Positions 12,465-26,480 are shown, counted from the stretch's first letter. The stretch is DNA of 64,000 bases from Onchocerca lupi (GCA_028564675.1 JAOVVO010000139.1:78777-142776); one strand, 5' to 3'. The notes: generated by a model not told the origin, from the sequence alone. A program made the numbers and translations.

Positions 12465-13384
12465 TATATTAAATAAATTGAAAATTTTTAGAAATTTTTT
12501 CCCTTTAAATAAATTTTTCTTCTCATGTAAGATATCTGAAAAAAAAATATTTACTTTATGTAAAACTGACATCAATTTCTTTCTCTTTTCCTTTTTTTAA
12601 GCGAATTATCAATCAATATTTGCTATATATAACATATCTTTTTATTTTGACTTTTGAATGCGCATTTGTAAAATTTATTTTGCCCTTTTATTATTTTCCT
12701 TTTCCTGAAATTCTTGATCAAATCAATAACTCTAAAAATATATTTTCTCATTAATTAACATTTCTAAATTCTTTACTCCTTACTTTTTTTATTTTAGAAA
12801 AATTTTTGTAAAAAAGATTGGCGGAATGTTGAAACTCGTAAAAATGATACACTTACATATGTTTCAAATCTTCGTATTAATTGAGTAAGAGAAAGATAAA
12901 AATCAAATTCACGAATCAAATTCATTGAGTTAAACAAGAAATGAAATGAGATTTTTTTATCAGTTATTGATATCTTTTCTAAAGTACTGATAAAATTTTA
13001 TTGTATGACAAATAACACTAATGACAGATAGCTGTAGCAGGAGTAATAGTAATAATACCAACAACAATTGCAGCAATAACAATAACAACAATAGTAGCAA
13101 TAATTACTATGATAGTAACATTAATTGGCGAAGTAAAAATTTGAAGAGAATTTTTGTTTAAACAAAAATAAAGCAATAAGTACTTTTTTAAAAAAAAAAA
13201 AAATTGGAAAAGAAAAAATTGAAAAAAAATCACTACGACAAGAGAATCAGTTTCTGAGTTATTCGGAAAGCTTCAAATATCATGAAAATTTACATACAAT
13301 AATAATAAATATATTTATTTATATATAAGAAACAAAAAAAATGGAAAATTTAAATGAATATCAAGTAATTCGACTATTTTTCGG
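12465..13384. other. Intergenic, AT-rich, with an AAT/AAC-rich patch
   Basis: No gene is seen. Positions 13020-13115 form an imperfect trinucleotide tract of AAT, AAC and AGT units. The stretch just before 13384 is the 3' flank of the fibrinogen-domain gene read on the minus strand. Confidence 0.6.
13314..13319 (-). promoter_or_regulatory. Candidate polyadenylation signal of the fibrinogen-domain gene
   Basis: AATAAA on the minus strand, about 66 nt beyond the TGA stop at 13385-13387. The spacing suits a short nematode 3' UTR. Confidence 0.5.
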
Positions 13385-16300
13385 TCAACTTTTAGATCGT
13401 AGTTTCATTTCGGTTTGACGAGGTTTAATATAGTAATTAATAAATGGCCGTTTACCACTTCCGTAAAACCAAAACATATTTCGCATTTTTGATGATCGAT
13501 CACCGTATCGTCCATTTAATGCAACATAACCGCAGTCATTGTGCCACCAACCTCTATAATAATTTTTGTATTTTCTCCCGAAAGCTATATCGGGAAATGT
13601 TTCCAGTAATTGCCTAGAGGACACAAATAGCTGAGGTATACAGTAATCTATTGAAGTTTAAATATGCTATCTTATTCAAAAATATCTCGAAGACATATTA
13701 AGAAATATTTCCGACATATATTTTTAAAAAATATATTGACCAATTTATGAAGTTTTTTTATATGCAATATTATCGAAAAATATTTCGAAGATATATAAAA
13801 AAATACTTGGATAGTTAAAGAATATGTTAAATAATTAATAAAGTTTTAATGTATCACCACAGAAAACAATAAAATTTAAATTTAATACTTTATTCATTTA
13901 CAAAATTTTCTGAGTTTTATACAGTTAATAAATTTAATTCACTGATAAATGCTTTCTATGGGAAAAATGAACTAGCATTCTCTGTTAATTATGGATAAAT
14001 AAACATAATAATAAATTTTTGAAAATTTAGTAGAATAATAAATTAAAATAATCGTCCTGAAATATAATTTACATCACTGATAATAATAATGAAGGAGAAA
14101 TTGCTAACCCAAAATCACGAAATTGAGCGCAATTTCCCTGAAATTTATCATTATCCTGATCAATAGTTGTAAATAATTTTCCATTATTCATGTAATGAAA
14201 TCGATCAGTAGTTGTACGCTCGGAAAGATTACCCGCTAAAGCGGGTGATATCGAAAGAATATATTTTTGTGAAGCATTACCAATCTAAATTAATAAATCG
14301 GTTAATATGTTATCAAAAAATTAATTATTTTAATGGATTGTAAAAGCTTGGATATACCACCAAATGATTACAGATTTGATCGATGCATCGAATATTTAAA
14401 AATAAAATTATCAATTTTATAGATATTTCATGCTAAGTGATAATATTTAAAAATAAATTTATCAATTTAGAAGATATTTCATATTTTCAGGCGATTGGAA
14501 TTGATGAAAACTAATATGAAAAGATCTAATTACTTTAAAATTTCATCAACAATTAGTGATTAAAAAGCAAAGGAATTGCTAAAGTTTCGCCCACAACAAA
14601 ATTATTCTAAATTCAAACTCATAAATTAGAATACGGAAATTAACTAATTCATCATTCTTATTTATTTTTACTTGTAATTCGGATTGATAATTATTCGCTT
14701 CATTAACATATATATAAGGGATGAATTTAATTATTATTTATATATATATCTGAGAGAAAATAGAAAATTTTTTTTTTTTTAGGTTAACCAGCAGTGGGAA
14801 AATTACGGTAATAATTAAATTTACTTACATTAAAATCCCATTCACCCCACCAATAACCATTTGGTTGTTTTGAGCAACCATTTTTATCCTCGCAAAAATC
14901 TCCCCGTAATTCAATCCGTAATGTTACCGGATTTCCATTATCTTTTATGCTTAATGCGTGTATCTAAAATAGTATTTACTTGATAGGTATATGATACTAA
15001 AAGATCGATTTACAATATAATTAATTTAAATTTGATACATATTTGATGTTTAACATTAGACGAAAAAAAGTGAAACATTATAGTTTATCACAAAGCATAA
15101 AAAAAACAAATTGATCAAATATTTGAATAATTTTTATGTAAATGATGTAAAAAACGTATCTTCTATAAGATATTATGTGATCAACAAAATTTAGCTATAT
15201 TTGTTAGAAAACCGAAACAAATTATGATATAAATATATCGCATTAATCAACAACTATATTTATCGTAACTTGTCATCACCAATTTCGTTTCCCATCCAAT
15301 CACTAATCATATATATCTAATCCTCATCTTTCCTTCCATTCCTCAGCTTTAGCTTCAATAGTGAGAAATTGTTACTCATGCTCATGTAAATTATTCAGGT
15401 CTTACAATCACGCCCAATTTCTAAATCTCCATTTTCAAAGAGATTGTTGTGTGTAACACGGATCTTTCTTCCTTTCGATTCAAATGTTATTCCCGCTCAA
15501 TATTTCACTGCTCGTGCTTCTTTTAAAAATGTTTTTTATTCGTTCGTCACGCTGTATTCTTGACTAATTCCGATTTTTATCTAATTCTGTGATTACTGTC
15601 GAATAAAGTATTCACGATCAACTCTTCTACATTTGTCAGTTAATTACCCAAGTTGATCGCAACAGAAATGTTTTTTCCTAGCCTATTTACCATAAAAAGT
15701 TTCTACAAAATTTCTTATAATATTCAACTAAATTATTTTATTGAATATGCCATAAAATAATATGAATATTAGTAATTTTTTTTCCTTTCATTATATTAAA
15801 TTATAGTAAGACTTACAAACTTATTCTATAGCAATTTCTCATTTAAATTAAGCCAATTTTATTTCTTTTTGATTAGGTCAAAATAAAATTATTACCTTAT
15901 CTAAGCCAAGCCAAAATGAAGTTTTCAATTCACCAAAACCATTTTCATAATCATTCCACGTACGATTAGCAAAAAATACTTGACCATCTTGTCTTCTAAA
16001 ATCATTCTTTCCATTAAAATAGTTTAGAAATTTTCAAAAATTTATGCAGATTTTTTTTATTCATTAAATTTTACTGATTTTTCTGTCATTTTTTTTTTTT
16101 TTTTGAATTTTAGTGATTTTTTGACTTCTTTCTTTGTACATCTATTAGATGCTTACTTTTGTATTACTGTCCAACCACCACCATTTGTTTTCATATCACA
16201 AAAAACGTTGAATTTGCCAACTTTTGGCAAAGAAACTTGATAAATGCCATTTTCAGTTTTGCCTTGGCCAAGCAAGTCTTTGCAATCCTGTAAATTTGAA

Positions 16301-18477
16301 TACAAACATTGCATTAGGAAAAAATTAGAAAGTGAATAAGTGAATTTTCTTTTTTCTTTCTATTTTGTTCCATTTTTTTTATCTTCGAAACAATTGCTTA
16401 AATGTATCATTATTTCAGGAATTTTCAAAATCTTGCAGTCGCATATCAGATTTTGATAAAATTTTTGATTCTAAAAGAACTTTTGATAGAAACATGAAAA
16501 TGTAAAATGGATAATTCTTCTTTAAGTTGCCATATTTTGAATTAACAAATTTAAACTATTTTTATCAAATTTTTATAAGAAAAATGATCTACTAGTACAA
16601 ACATGAACTTCTTCCTCATCGTCATCATCATTGTTATCGAAAAATAATGGTGAATGGAAAGTTGGCTCTTCTGTTTGCATATCTGTCGTAATCAAAGGTG
16701 ATGAATGGAAAGTCCTGACAATATTTGCTAAAGTTCTTACTGTAGTTGTTATCATAACTGCTGCTGTAGTTGTAGGTGAGGAATTTAGCGTTGAATCAAC
16801 ATTATTCATAGGATTTTCCTAAAAAAAAAAAAAAAAGTATAATTAACACGGAAAAATGTGAATGAAAATTGAAAGAATTAATGAATTAAAAATAATAAAT
16901 TGATATAAGACAAAAAAGAAATGAATGATAATGTCATGAATTTTTAAAATCAATAAAAATTCTTGGGTAAAAATGTAACAGAATAAAAAAAGGTATAGTT
17001 CATTAGAAATTTATGTCTTCCATTTGATTTTTCATTTTGATTAAAGCAGTTCAAAACTACTGATCATTATAAATAAATAAAATATATTATAACAAAATAT
17101 TCGTTCAATAAATTAATCTTTTGCTAATTAAAGTATTCTTTTTCAAATTCAGCTTCAAATGAATTTCGAATCTTCTAATTCCAGTTTTACAAAGAGTTGT
17201 TAAGTTTTACACTTTTCATTAATTATGATATTTTTCTTGTTTGCGACTCTAAATTATATTCTTGCTTGCTAATTGATTAATTAGTAAGGAAATTAATTTA
17301 ATAAAATACATCATTTATTCTAACATGACACATACGCACTTCTTTTTTATTTATTTTTAAATTCCAGTTTAAAATTGTATTCCGTATGATTTATTTCATG
17401 CTAACTTCAATGAATTTTTGTTTTTAATCTTTTCTTTTAATTGATAAACTTAATTTTAGAAAAAATCGAAACTATCACTAATAGATTATCATTTACCAGG
17501 AATGCATCATCACGAATTTCAATAACTTTTGACGACAGTGATTCGAGCGTTGTTGTCGAATCAATTACCGCTATCTGCAAGTAAATGTATCAGTCGTGAG
17601 TTATCTACTTAAGTTTGACAGACTTAATTAAATTAATTTGGGTTTACATATTTGTGAGTATTCAAGTATTTTATCGTAATAATAATATAATAATTTTTAT
17701 TTTTATTTTTTAAATGAATGAAAAAAAATTTTAAATTTAAAAAGTAATGGTAAAAATTTACTTATTTCAAACCTTTTTTTTTTGAAATCTTTTTTATGCA
17801 AATTTCAAATGTTAATTTTTGAAAAAAAAAGAAAACAAAGGAAAATTTTTAAAAAATGGCATTACCGTTGATAATTTCATTGAATCAATATGGGAATTTT
17901 TTCTTTCAAAATCATGATAAATTTCCGATGTTCTAGGTAATGATGATATGTTCGTTTGTAAAGTTGCTTCTTTCGATGATTTTCGCGATAATAGAAAAAA
18001 GAGTAAAACGGAAAACAGGATTACTGTAGCAATGAAAAGAAAAAGAATCAGGAGATTACGTCGAGTTCTGAAAATGAAAAAGGAAGAAGTGAAAAATAGA
18101 AGTTTGAAATTCCATTTTTTTTTTTTTTTTTTTTTGCAACTGAAAAAAATGGATATTGCAAAAAAGACATGAAAATTAAAATAATTTCACTGTTTTGATA
18201 TTTTAAGAATGCTGAATATTTTCAAGTAAATTAATTTTGAATCTAGTTTGTTCAAAATTATGGCGAAAGATTAAGTAAAATTTATCAAAATTTTAAAATA
18301 TTTTTTTTTACGTATAAATTTTCTTTTTCTTTAATGCATGAAAAATTTCTTGAAACAAAAAAAATATTCAAATTACCTTTGTGAAAATAATACTTTTTTC
18401 ATACGAATTTCTGCAGCAATGCATGGATCAAGTTCATTTTCATTAATTTTCGCATCTTGATTATTGTATTCTCTCAT
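13385..18477 (-). CDS. Type II membrane protein with C-terminal fibrinogen-related domain (FIBCD1-like), 9 exons
   Basis: 455-aa protein. Exons in transcript order are 18477-18377, 18067-17866, 17574-17497, 16818-16603, 16287-16157, 15995-15896, 14963-14829, 14284-14109 and 13613-13385. All phases match and the total is 456 codons including TGA. Residues 1-38 form a cytoplasmic tail ending RTRR. A transmembrane helix spans about 39-60, and a Ser/Thr-rich stalk about 61-188 ends in an acidic run (DDDDEEE). The fibrinogen-related domain starts at DCKDLL (C201). Family landmarks follow: GIYQVSL, GGGWTVIQKRQDG, YENGFG, FWLGLDK, a Ca-site-like DQDND (363-367), NCA (C373) and GWWHNDCGY (C407). By family knowledge such receptors bind acetylated glycans or act in innate recognition; the ligand here is inferred. 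Oddities are about 20 extra residues between NCA and GWW, and an extra Cys pair (300, 306). Confidence 0.92.
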
Positions 18478-19319
18478 TATTGTAGTGCTAATTGTTTCAA
18501 ATAGATGGATACGTAAAAACAAGCGTAAATAAGCGTAGAAAAGTGTGAAAAAAATGATAAAAGAAAAATCGAATAGCAGAATATTCAGTAGAATAAAATG
18601 GAAATAGAAATATTGGAAATTACTGATAGCGTCGATTGTTACAAATAATTTCTAATAGCTATTATTTATGAAGCATATTTCAGAATACTTCTTTTTCCAA
18701 TTTTTCTTCTGAAATATTCATACAATTAAAATTTTTTAAAATACAGTGCTGTTTAAATAATAGCATCAAAATATTTGAAAAAAAAAAAACGAAAAACCTA
18801 AAAAATACAATACTTTGAATAATAATATTTGGTTGAATCATTTAATGACGAGCGTTTCTTTCATGGAGCACTTTGATAAAAAAGATAAATTGTTGATCAT
18901 AGAAATTATATCATAACATAAATAGTTGTTGAATGGAGCATACTAGAAAAGATAATATTAGACGAAAAAAATATTGTAATAATCAATAGATATTCCAGAA
19001 ATACTCAATTTTTTTTTTTCGTTCATCAAGATTTCTAGCAATCTAATTATTTATTGGTGATTTGTTAAATACTTTTTGATATATGATAATTAATCATTTG
19101 AAATGAAAGAAGAGGAAAAAAAGAAATGGAATGAAATTGAGTATAAAAATTTTAATTTTTACAAATATAAGCTAGCTTTTCTGCCAACCAAAATTTTCCA
19201 TCATAAAATTTTTTAACAATAGAAGACAGAATATGTAATTATGATAATAAATATGCATATTATCAGATTAATAATTTTACTCATTATTTATTAACTTAAT
19301 TTGAATGTTTATATTAAAT

Positions 19320-19830
19320 TACGATAATTTCGAATTAGCTTGACATGTCAGTAAAATATGTGATTTAAACATTTCTATTATTAGGAAAGAAATGACTATT
19401 TGAAATTGCTATAATTCTGTCAAATATGTAATTTATCCAAAACGTTTGTATTTTTATAATCTTAGAGGAAGCTTATATTGAGATACCATAATTTTAAATT
19501 TAATTAATATATCTGCAAAAATGTTAAATCATGAAACATTTCTATTTTCATTAATAGGGAAGAAAAAAATTATTTGAAGTTGCCATAATTCAATTAAATT
19601 GTTCCATCCATCAAATACGTTATTTATCTAAAATATTTCTTTCTATGTTACCATTAGATACGAAATATTCGTACTAAGTTACTATAATTTTAAACTAAAT
19701 TAATTTAAATCTATGAAATATGCAATTAAAATATATTTGTAAAATATGCAAATCAAACATTTCTATTTCCATTATTGGAGATGAAATATTCTCTAATTGC
19801 AAAGAAAGAAAAATGAAATTTGTAATTTAA
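19320..19830. repeat. Degenerate tandem repeat, about 170-220 bp unit, three copies
   Basis: The anchor ACATTTCTATT recurs near 19370, 19538 and 19757. Each copy is followed by a TTATTAGG/TTAATAGGG-like stretch, an ATTTGAAATTGC/ATTTGAAGTTGCC-like stretch, and CATAATT and AAATATG/AAATACG blocks. Copies are diverged and carry small indels. Confidence 0.6.
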
Positions 19831-21876
19831 GCGGCAAACATCAAAAGATGCAACTTCCTATTTCGGATATAAATTAACACACAATGAAAGATAAATATAT
19901 ATTTCGATGCTTACAACAAATTTTACAATGATTAATTTGCCATATTAATCTTCCGAAAATTTTTCCCATATGTAAAATTTTTCTTTTAAAAAGTTCTCTT
20001 TTTTCTTTCCGTCATTTTTAAATCTAAGCTCGCTACTTTAAGACTGAAATTATTGCAGAAGAAATTAATCAGATTTTGAAGAAGTGAAACTTTTTTACTG
20101 AAGAAAAATTTTTTCAACTCAAAAATGACCAAAATGAAAGTTTAATTACAAAAAAAATTTTAAATAAGGTCAAATCCAATTTTTTCTTTCAAAACAGGCA
20201 TTATTCCATGCGTTTGCAAACAAAACAAATTAAAAAAAGGACAGGAGAAACTTTATTGTAATGAATAGAGAAAAATTCTAAATAATGAAAAAAGTAAGTT
20301 AATTGATGACATAAATGAGGAGAAATAAAGAACATAATTAACAATCAAATTTTTATTCATTAAAATGATGAAGAAAATTAAATTTTTTCTGCCAAATCTG
20401 CTTTAAAGCATTTTTGATGAAGTAAATTAGCATTGAAAAAAATGAAATATTTTCTTCATCTTTTTATTGAATTTATACAGCAGATATTTTGTAGTGAACA
20501 TTTATTTCATAAATAAAATTTGAACATGTAAAAAAATTTATTGTTATGTTCGTATTTATTTTTTAAATAATTTTTCTATTTCAAACGAAATATGAAATAC
20601 AAATATTGCAAAGAATTGCAACATAACATTAATACATTTAAACAAAATTTATAATCACAAAAAATATGCTAATTATTGTGATCACGAATTGAGTTGTAAT
20701 ATCCATGATTGTGATTGATTATATTTTTCATGTATATAGTAAAATTATAAAACATTCAAAACTATCATTTTTCATTTTTCTGATTAGATTTAAGCAAATA
20801 TTCTGGTGAATATCTCGATATTAGTAGCATTATTCATTAATTGCAACCATATATGATATTATTCATATACGTATTTGTTTACGCATGAAATACTGCGAAA
20901 ATATAATATTCTATTTTCTGATAATATTCGAGCAAATGCTACATTAAACAATGTATGATGTAAAATCTTTTTTTTTTTTTTTTTATATCATAAAGTTTTG
21001 CGTTGCGAATTTATTATGAGGAATTTGCGATTTCGCTACCAACCTGAATATAGCACTTTATTTCGTTTCAAGCAAATAATAAATTAAGGAATTCCTTTAA
21101 AGCTATACAATTCGTACTTATTTGCATGATTTTATGAAAGTTCAATGTTCAATTCATCTCACTGCGCCACCTTTTTTTTACCAAAGATGGTCTACTTGGA
21201 GCACACATTCAATGTCTACGTGTCATTCAAGCAATCAAAAAGTCATACTCATTGAAAGTTTGAGAACAGAATGAAAATGTTTTGTCTCACAATTCTTCCA
21301 ATCATTCGCTTTATCGAATAAAACAGTTTCATTACGTATTCAACTATCCTGAGGGAAATTTCAAAGAAAGTTGTTCATTTAGTCTCACTCCTTCAAATCT
21401 TCATCTATTAAAATGTCGCCTTTCATCTATTATTTTAAATTATATGCAAATCGCAAGATTTTTTAATGTAATATGAAAATTTGATTGTCACTGAATGAAT
21501 GTAAATATTAATAAATGAAAGTTTTAAATTTATGAGTCCAAATTAAGATAAGTTGGAATAGATAAGTTGAATTTTTTTTTTGCTATTCCAAAAAGGTAAT
21601 TTCGATTTGCATGGTATATTCGAAAATTTCAAGTTTAAAAAAATTTGCCACCAAAAAAATCAGAATTCTTAAAAAAAAAAAAAAAAACTAATTGAAAATT
21701 ATTTCATTTCCATTAAATTATTGTGTGAAACAAATTGAATGGATGTTTAGAAATTACAGAGGAATTTCTTTTTTTTTTTTTGTTTTATACTTATTCAAAA
21801 TATAAAATAGTTTTTTTTAAATAGCAAAAGAATACTCAAATTTAACTATAAAACAATAAAAAAGGATACGTTAAAT

Positions 21877-21932
21877 TGTTAATATATATAAATAGAATTA
21901 TTCATTGTTAATATATAAATAGAATTATTCAA
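21877..21932. repeat. Direct duplication, about 27-bp unit
   Basis: Two adjacent copies of TTGTTAATATATAAATAGAA followed by TTATTCA; the first has two extra bases in its TA run. Confidence 0.75.
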
Positions 21933-24849
21933 TTTAAATATGATTATTTCAAATTTCAAATTCATATTGACATAATAACAAAAAAGAAGTGTCGTAAGTG
22001 AAAAAGAAAAATAAAATAAGTGCGTGAAGAAATTTTAGGATTGATAATTTTTTGACATATTTGGAATCGATCATTTATGCATTGCCATAAAAGGAAACAA
22101 AATTAAACAAAAGTGAAAAATATACGAGTGCTTTCCCTCAAATAATTTCTAAATTTTAGAAAAAGTTGGTAAAATTTTGCCCAATTATTGTAAGCATTTC
22201 CTTCCAACAAAACTTCCTAAAGTAAAAAAAAAAAAAAAAAAAAACTGAGTGAAAAATTTTGCAAATGAAAGGAATTTTTTGCTCAATTTAAAATTTAAAA
22301 TAAGGTCAAAGTTATTAGCGTATTAAATAAAACTACTCTAATCGAATTTTACACAAATAGAGCTTCAAAAAAACGTGAAAATTGATAGAACTTCAATCGA
22401 AATTGAAGGTAAAGGAAAAAGAAAGAAATTTGGAAACGAATCGATAAGCAATTTATTTTGTTGTTAATTAATTTCAAACCACCGACAGTTTCGTTCATTT
22501 TTACCTTTTCTTGTGAAAACGATATTTTAGTACTTTTTAAAATATTACTATTTTGATAATTCCTATTTTTCAAATTTTAGTAATTTTAAAATTCAATTAT
22601 TTTAATTTTCTCAAATTAAAATTCAAAAATACAATTTGAATGAAATAAATATAAAAAATAAATACTTGTTTAATTATTGAGGAATTGATTGTTAAAAATA
22701 ATTAAGATATAGTATTTGGATATTCGAATTAGTTACTAAAGCAAATTCATTTTTGGTATTAAAAAATTTAAATCATTTATTCAATTTAATTTAGAAAAAA
22801 AAGATTCAGGCAATTATAATATTTCAAATATAACGTATATTAAACAAATTATATTTTGATTCATTTATTCTATCATCCAATTTATATTACTATTTCAGGC
22901 AGTATTTAGTATTTGTAAAATTGCATCAAATATTCAACTTGTTTTATTCTTTTATATTTTTTTTTACATGATGTTTGCATTTTATTATTCATTAAAATGA
23001 TTAACTAGTTAAATGATAACTAGAATAAGTAAAAAGAAATATTTTAATTATTTTCAAAATGAAATTTTTGAAACTTAATTTTTAATTAGCGAATAAATTA
23101 TTTGAACTAAATTAAAATGTTATAAGTCAGAAGGAGTTCTTTCAAACATTCACAATAAGCATCGATTTGTCATTTATAATTAATCAGTTTTTCGTAGAAA
23201 AGAAATTACAAAAGAAGGAAATAAAAATGATGAAATTTCTTTTTTTGGAAGCGAAAATTTCATTAGAAACATATGGTTATTACCATTATTAAATTTCAAA
23301 ATTCTTTTTTTTCAAATAATGAAATTTCAAATTTAAAATTATCTTTTTGCTTTTGCACCATAATGATGATCAGAATGATTTTGATATATTTTGCTCGAAG
23401 AATATGCAAAAGTTAAATTGCTATAAAAACTTGGCCAATCACAATTATAAAATATTAATTGCTTGGTAGTAATTAATGGAATAATAAAATTGAATGAGCT
23501 TATCATTCATTTTCCGTTTCTTATTTAAAATATGAATGATAAACTAGGTAGCTTTAAATGACTAAAATAAGTTTGAAAAAAGTTTCGCATTTTAAATTTA
23601 ATTTAAAACACCAATATTTTTATTTTATCCTTACTGATTGCATCGTATAAATTTACTCATTAAAAAAAAAAAAAAAAAATGGCTTAAAAACGAAAGTTAT
23701 ATCTAATTATCGATTCATTCAATGACAATAAACAAGCGCATCAAATTGAGTGATAAATCTTTCGAAGTGAATTAGTTGATCATAAATAATGATTAGAATG
23801 GAGCAAACAGCAAAAGAAAAAAGCACAAAATAATTCAATAAAGAAAACTTCTCCATAAAAAAAGAAAAAAAATCGTTCGTTAAAGTCATTTAAGAAAAAT
23901 GTTCAAAAAAAAGAAAAAAATAGCAATAAAGTTTAAAAAAAAAAAAACCATTTCATTGTTGGTATTATTCGTTAGTTAATTTTTTTTTTTTTTAAATCAA
24001 AGTATTCTAAAGAAAGCACAATAAATTATGTGAAAATTTTTCGAACAATTTTCCCATACATCCATTTTCTTAATTTTAATGACAAAAAAAAAAAAAAAAA
24101 GAAAAAGATAATGATAATTCGAATTTATAAGCTAATTAATGTTATTAACATATTCAATTTATATCATTGATTATATTTTTCATTTTTCAATTCATATCAT
24201 CTATTGAAATTAATTGGTTATAATAATCATTTCTTATTTAGCATATTATATTAATAATTCCAATTTCATTACATATAAATGCATAATATTTTAGTTTATT
24301 TATACGCAATATTAAGAAAAACGATTATTTTTCTCCTTATATAAATAAAAAAAAAAAAAGATAACTGTAATTAGAAGTTATATGGTAATTTATATTTTTT
24401 GGCATATTCAATTCATATTATAATATTTTAAAAAATAAATTACAAGAAAAAAATATTATTTTAAAAGTAGAAAAAGCATGTATTTTATTAAATAATATAA
24501 TATTTAATTCGAATTACATATTTTCATTCTTATTTTATCATTGTTTTCATCCTTTTTTTTTTTTTTTTGAATGATATTGCTACATTTAATTAATTCGTAT
24601 TTTTGTTATTTCAGTATTTTATTACTCAATGTAAGCAAATTCATTTCAAAAGATAAACTTTTTCATTTTTTCTTTCACGATATAACAATGACAATAAAAG
24701 TTTGCTACTAAATTTTACATGACGCATATTGTAGCAATTAACATATCTTTGCAAATTTTGTAAATTTGAAAACAAATAATTTAAAAAAAGACAATAATTC
24801 CGATTTTATGCTATTAATCATTTAAAAAGCATTAAAAGTGTAAATTAAT

Positions 24850-24927
24850 CATATTTGATTTTTTGTTGATATCATTTTCGTCATCAAAAGTACTGAGGAA
24901 GAATAATATCAACAAAAAAATCAAATG
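24850..24927. ncRNA. Isolated hairpin of about 78 nt (candidate small-RNA precursor or palindrome)
   Basis: Arm 24850-24876 (CATATTTGATTTTTTGTTGA and onwards) is nearly complementary to arm 24902-24927 (AATAATATCAACAAAAAAAT and onwards), with a loop of about 25 nt. The stem is about 25 bp with one bulge and a G-T or mismatch position. Size and shape suit a microRNA-like precursor or a tiny foldback element. Nothing in the sequence proves transcription, and AT-rich DNA makes chance palindromes more likely. Confidence 0.3.
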
Positions 24928-26089
24928 TAAATTCTTGTCCAATTGTGTCTTCTTTTTTTTTTTTTTGGTTTTTTAGATATTTTCATTTTAAATCGATTTT
25001 TTGTGTGAAGAAGATTTTTAAAAACTGGATTTAATTTAATGCATACAATCAATAAATGTATATAAATTATCGAGCAGATGATAGGATGAATATAATTTTT
25101 TATAGTCTAATTTTATATTTTTTTTTTTTTTTTTTGCAAATTTTCACCACAATTTAATAACATTTTTATAATGGGAATCAATGTGGAATTGAAATTTTAT
25201 CTAAAGCTAAAAAGTTTAAAATGAAATTGGTGAAAAGATTGGAAATTCTTTTGCAAAAAAAATAACTTTAATTTTGAAATTTATCTTTTTTCTAACTTAT
25301 CTCTTTTTCTTCTTTTTTTTAATTTATCTTTTCTTTCTTACCTTATCATTTCTAAGAATGACAAAATTTAACATAAAGTAATGGTTGTTCGAAATCAGTT
25401 ACAAAAGTTTATTGAGTTAAAATTTTGAAATAAAATAAAATGGAATAAAAAATGAAGGAATTCAGATCAAATTTTCAAAAGAAAAAAAAAAATGATGAAA
25501 ACGATTTTTCAAAATTCGGTCACTTTCTGATTACACCTCGTTTAACTTTCGTTTTTTTTTTTTTTGATTAATAAATCACCAATGAAAATTCGTACGAAAG
25601 AAGAAATGATTAAACCTATGAGTAAGATTATATTAACTTGGTTTAGATGAAAAAAAAAAAATTAGCATGGAACATTTTTATTTCAATTCTTTTTTTTTTC
25701 TAAATTTCAATTAATCTTTATAATTATAAATTTCGAAATAGAGTTTAGAATTATTATTTAATTACCTTTTTTATTTGTAGAAAGAAATTACAGAAGTTGA
25801 GATGTAAATGGGATTTTTTCTCCTACTTTTTAATATCGGATGGAATTTAGTTAGAAATACTAGCTGAAATTTGAAACTAAAGTTAAAAAATGCTAATAAA
25901 AAAGGAAAAAATGGAAAACACAAAAACATAATTAAAATATTCATTCAAATGATCTAAAATTGCAAAAATTAGCTAGAATTGTGATTGGCTTAAATCAAAT
26001 GGAATTAATCTTGAATTTTGATTAATATTAATATTTCCAAATTTATATCTTAACTAATATAATAGAAATGAAAAGAGAAAAATGTATAT

Positions 26090-26480
26090 ATGAAAATGAC
26101 ACTAATTGTAGAAAGTTCAAAGATCAAATTTGTATTTTTTCTTTTTTTTTCTCAAATCGAATTATTAGTTTTCAATTTTTATTAATATTAGTTATTTCTG
26201 ACAACTGATACAAAAAAAAAAAGGAAAAAGGTAAAAAGAAATATCATATAAAAAATGATAGTGGTCATAGAAAATTCAAAAATATCAAACATTCATTTTT
26301 TTTCTTTTTCTTTTTTCAAATCGAATTATCGATTTTGAATTTTTCTTGATATTGATTATTTTTGACAAGTGAAAACATGAAAAAAAAAAAAAGAAAATTA
26401 AAAAATATTTATCATATCAAAAGTGACATTGATCGTAGAAAGTTCGAAAATATTAACTTTCGAAATTTTCTTTCTTTTCC
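26090..26480. repeat. Degenerate tandem repeat, about 165-bp unit, 2.5 copies
   Basis: A recurring core (TGACACTAATTGTAGAAAG, TGATAGTGGTCATAGAAAA, TGACATTGATCGTAGAAAG) begins near 26096, 26259 and 26425. Between cores each copy has a pyrimidine run, then TCAAATCGAATTATxx, then TGATATT/TAATATT and ATTTxTGACAA, then an A-rich run. Confidence 0.75.

Noticed and set aside
16631..16822. 63-codon plus-strand open frame
   Set aside because: It is the antisense of exon 4 of the fibrinogen-domain gene, whose minus-strand frame has matching splice phases on both sides.
17948..18172. 74-codon plus-strand open frame, basic
   Set aside because: Antisense of the exon encoding the transmembrane helix of the fibrinogen-domain gene; its basic composition is the complement of a hydrophobic segment.
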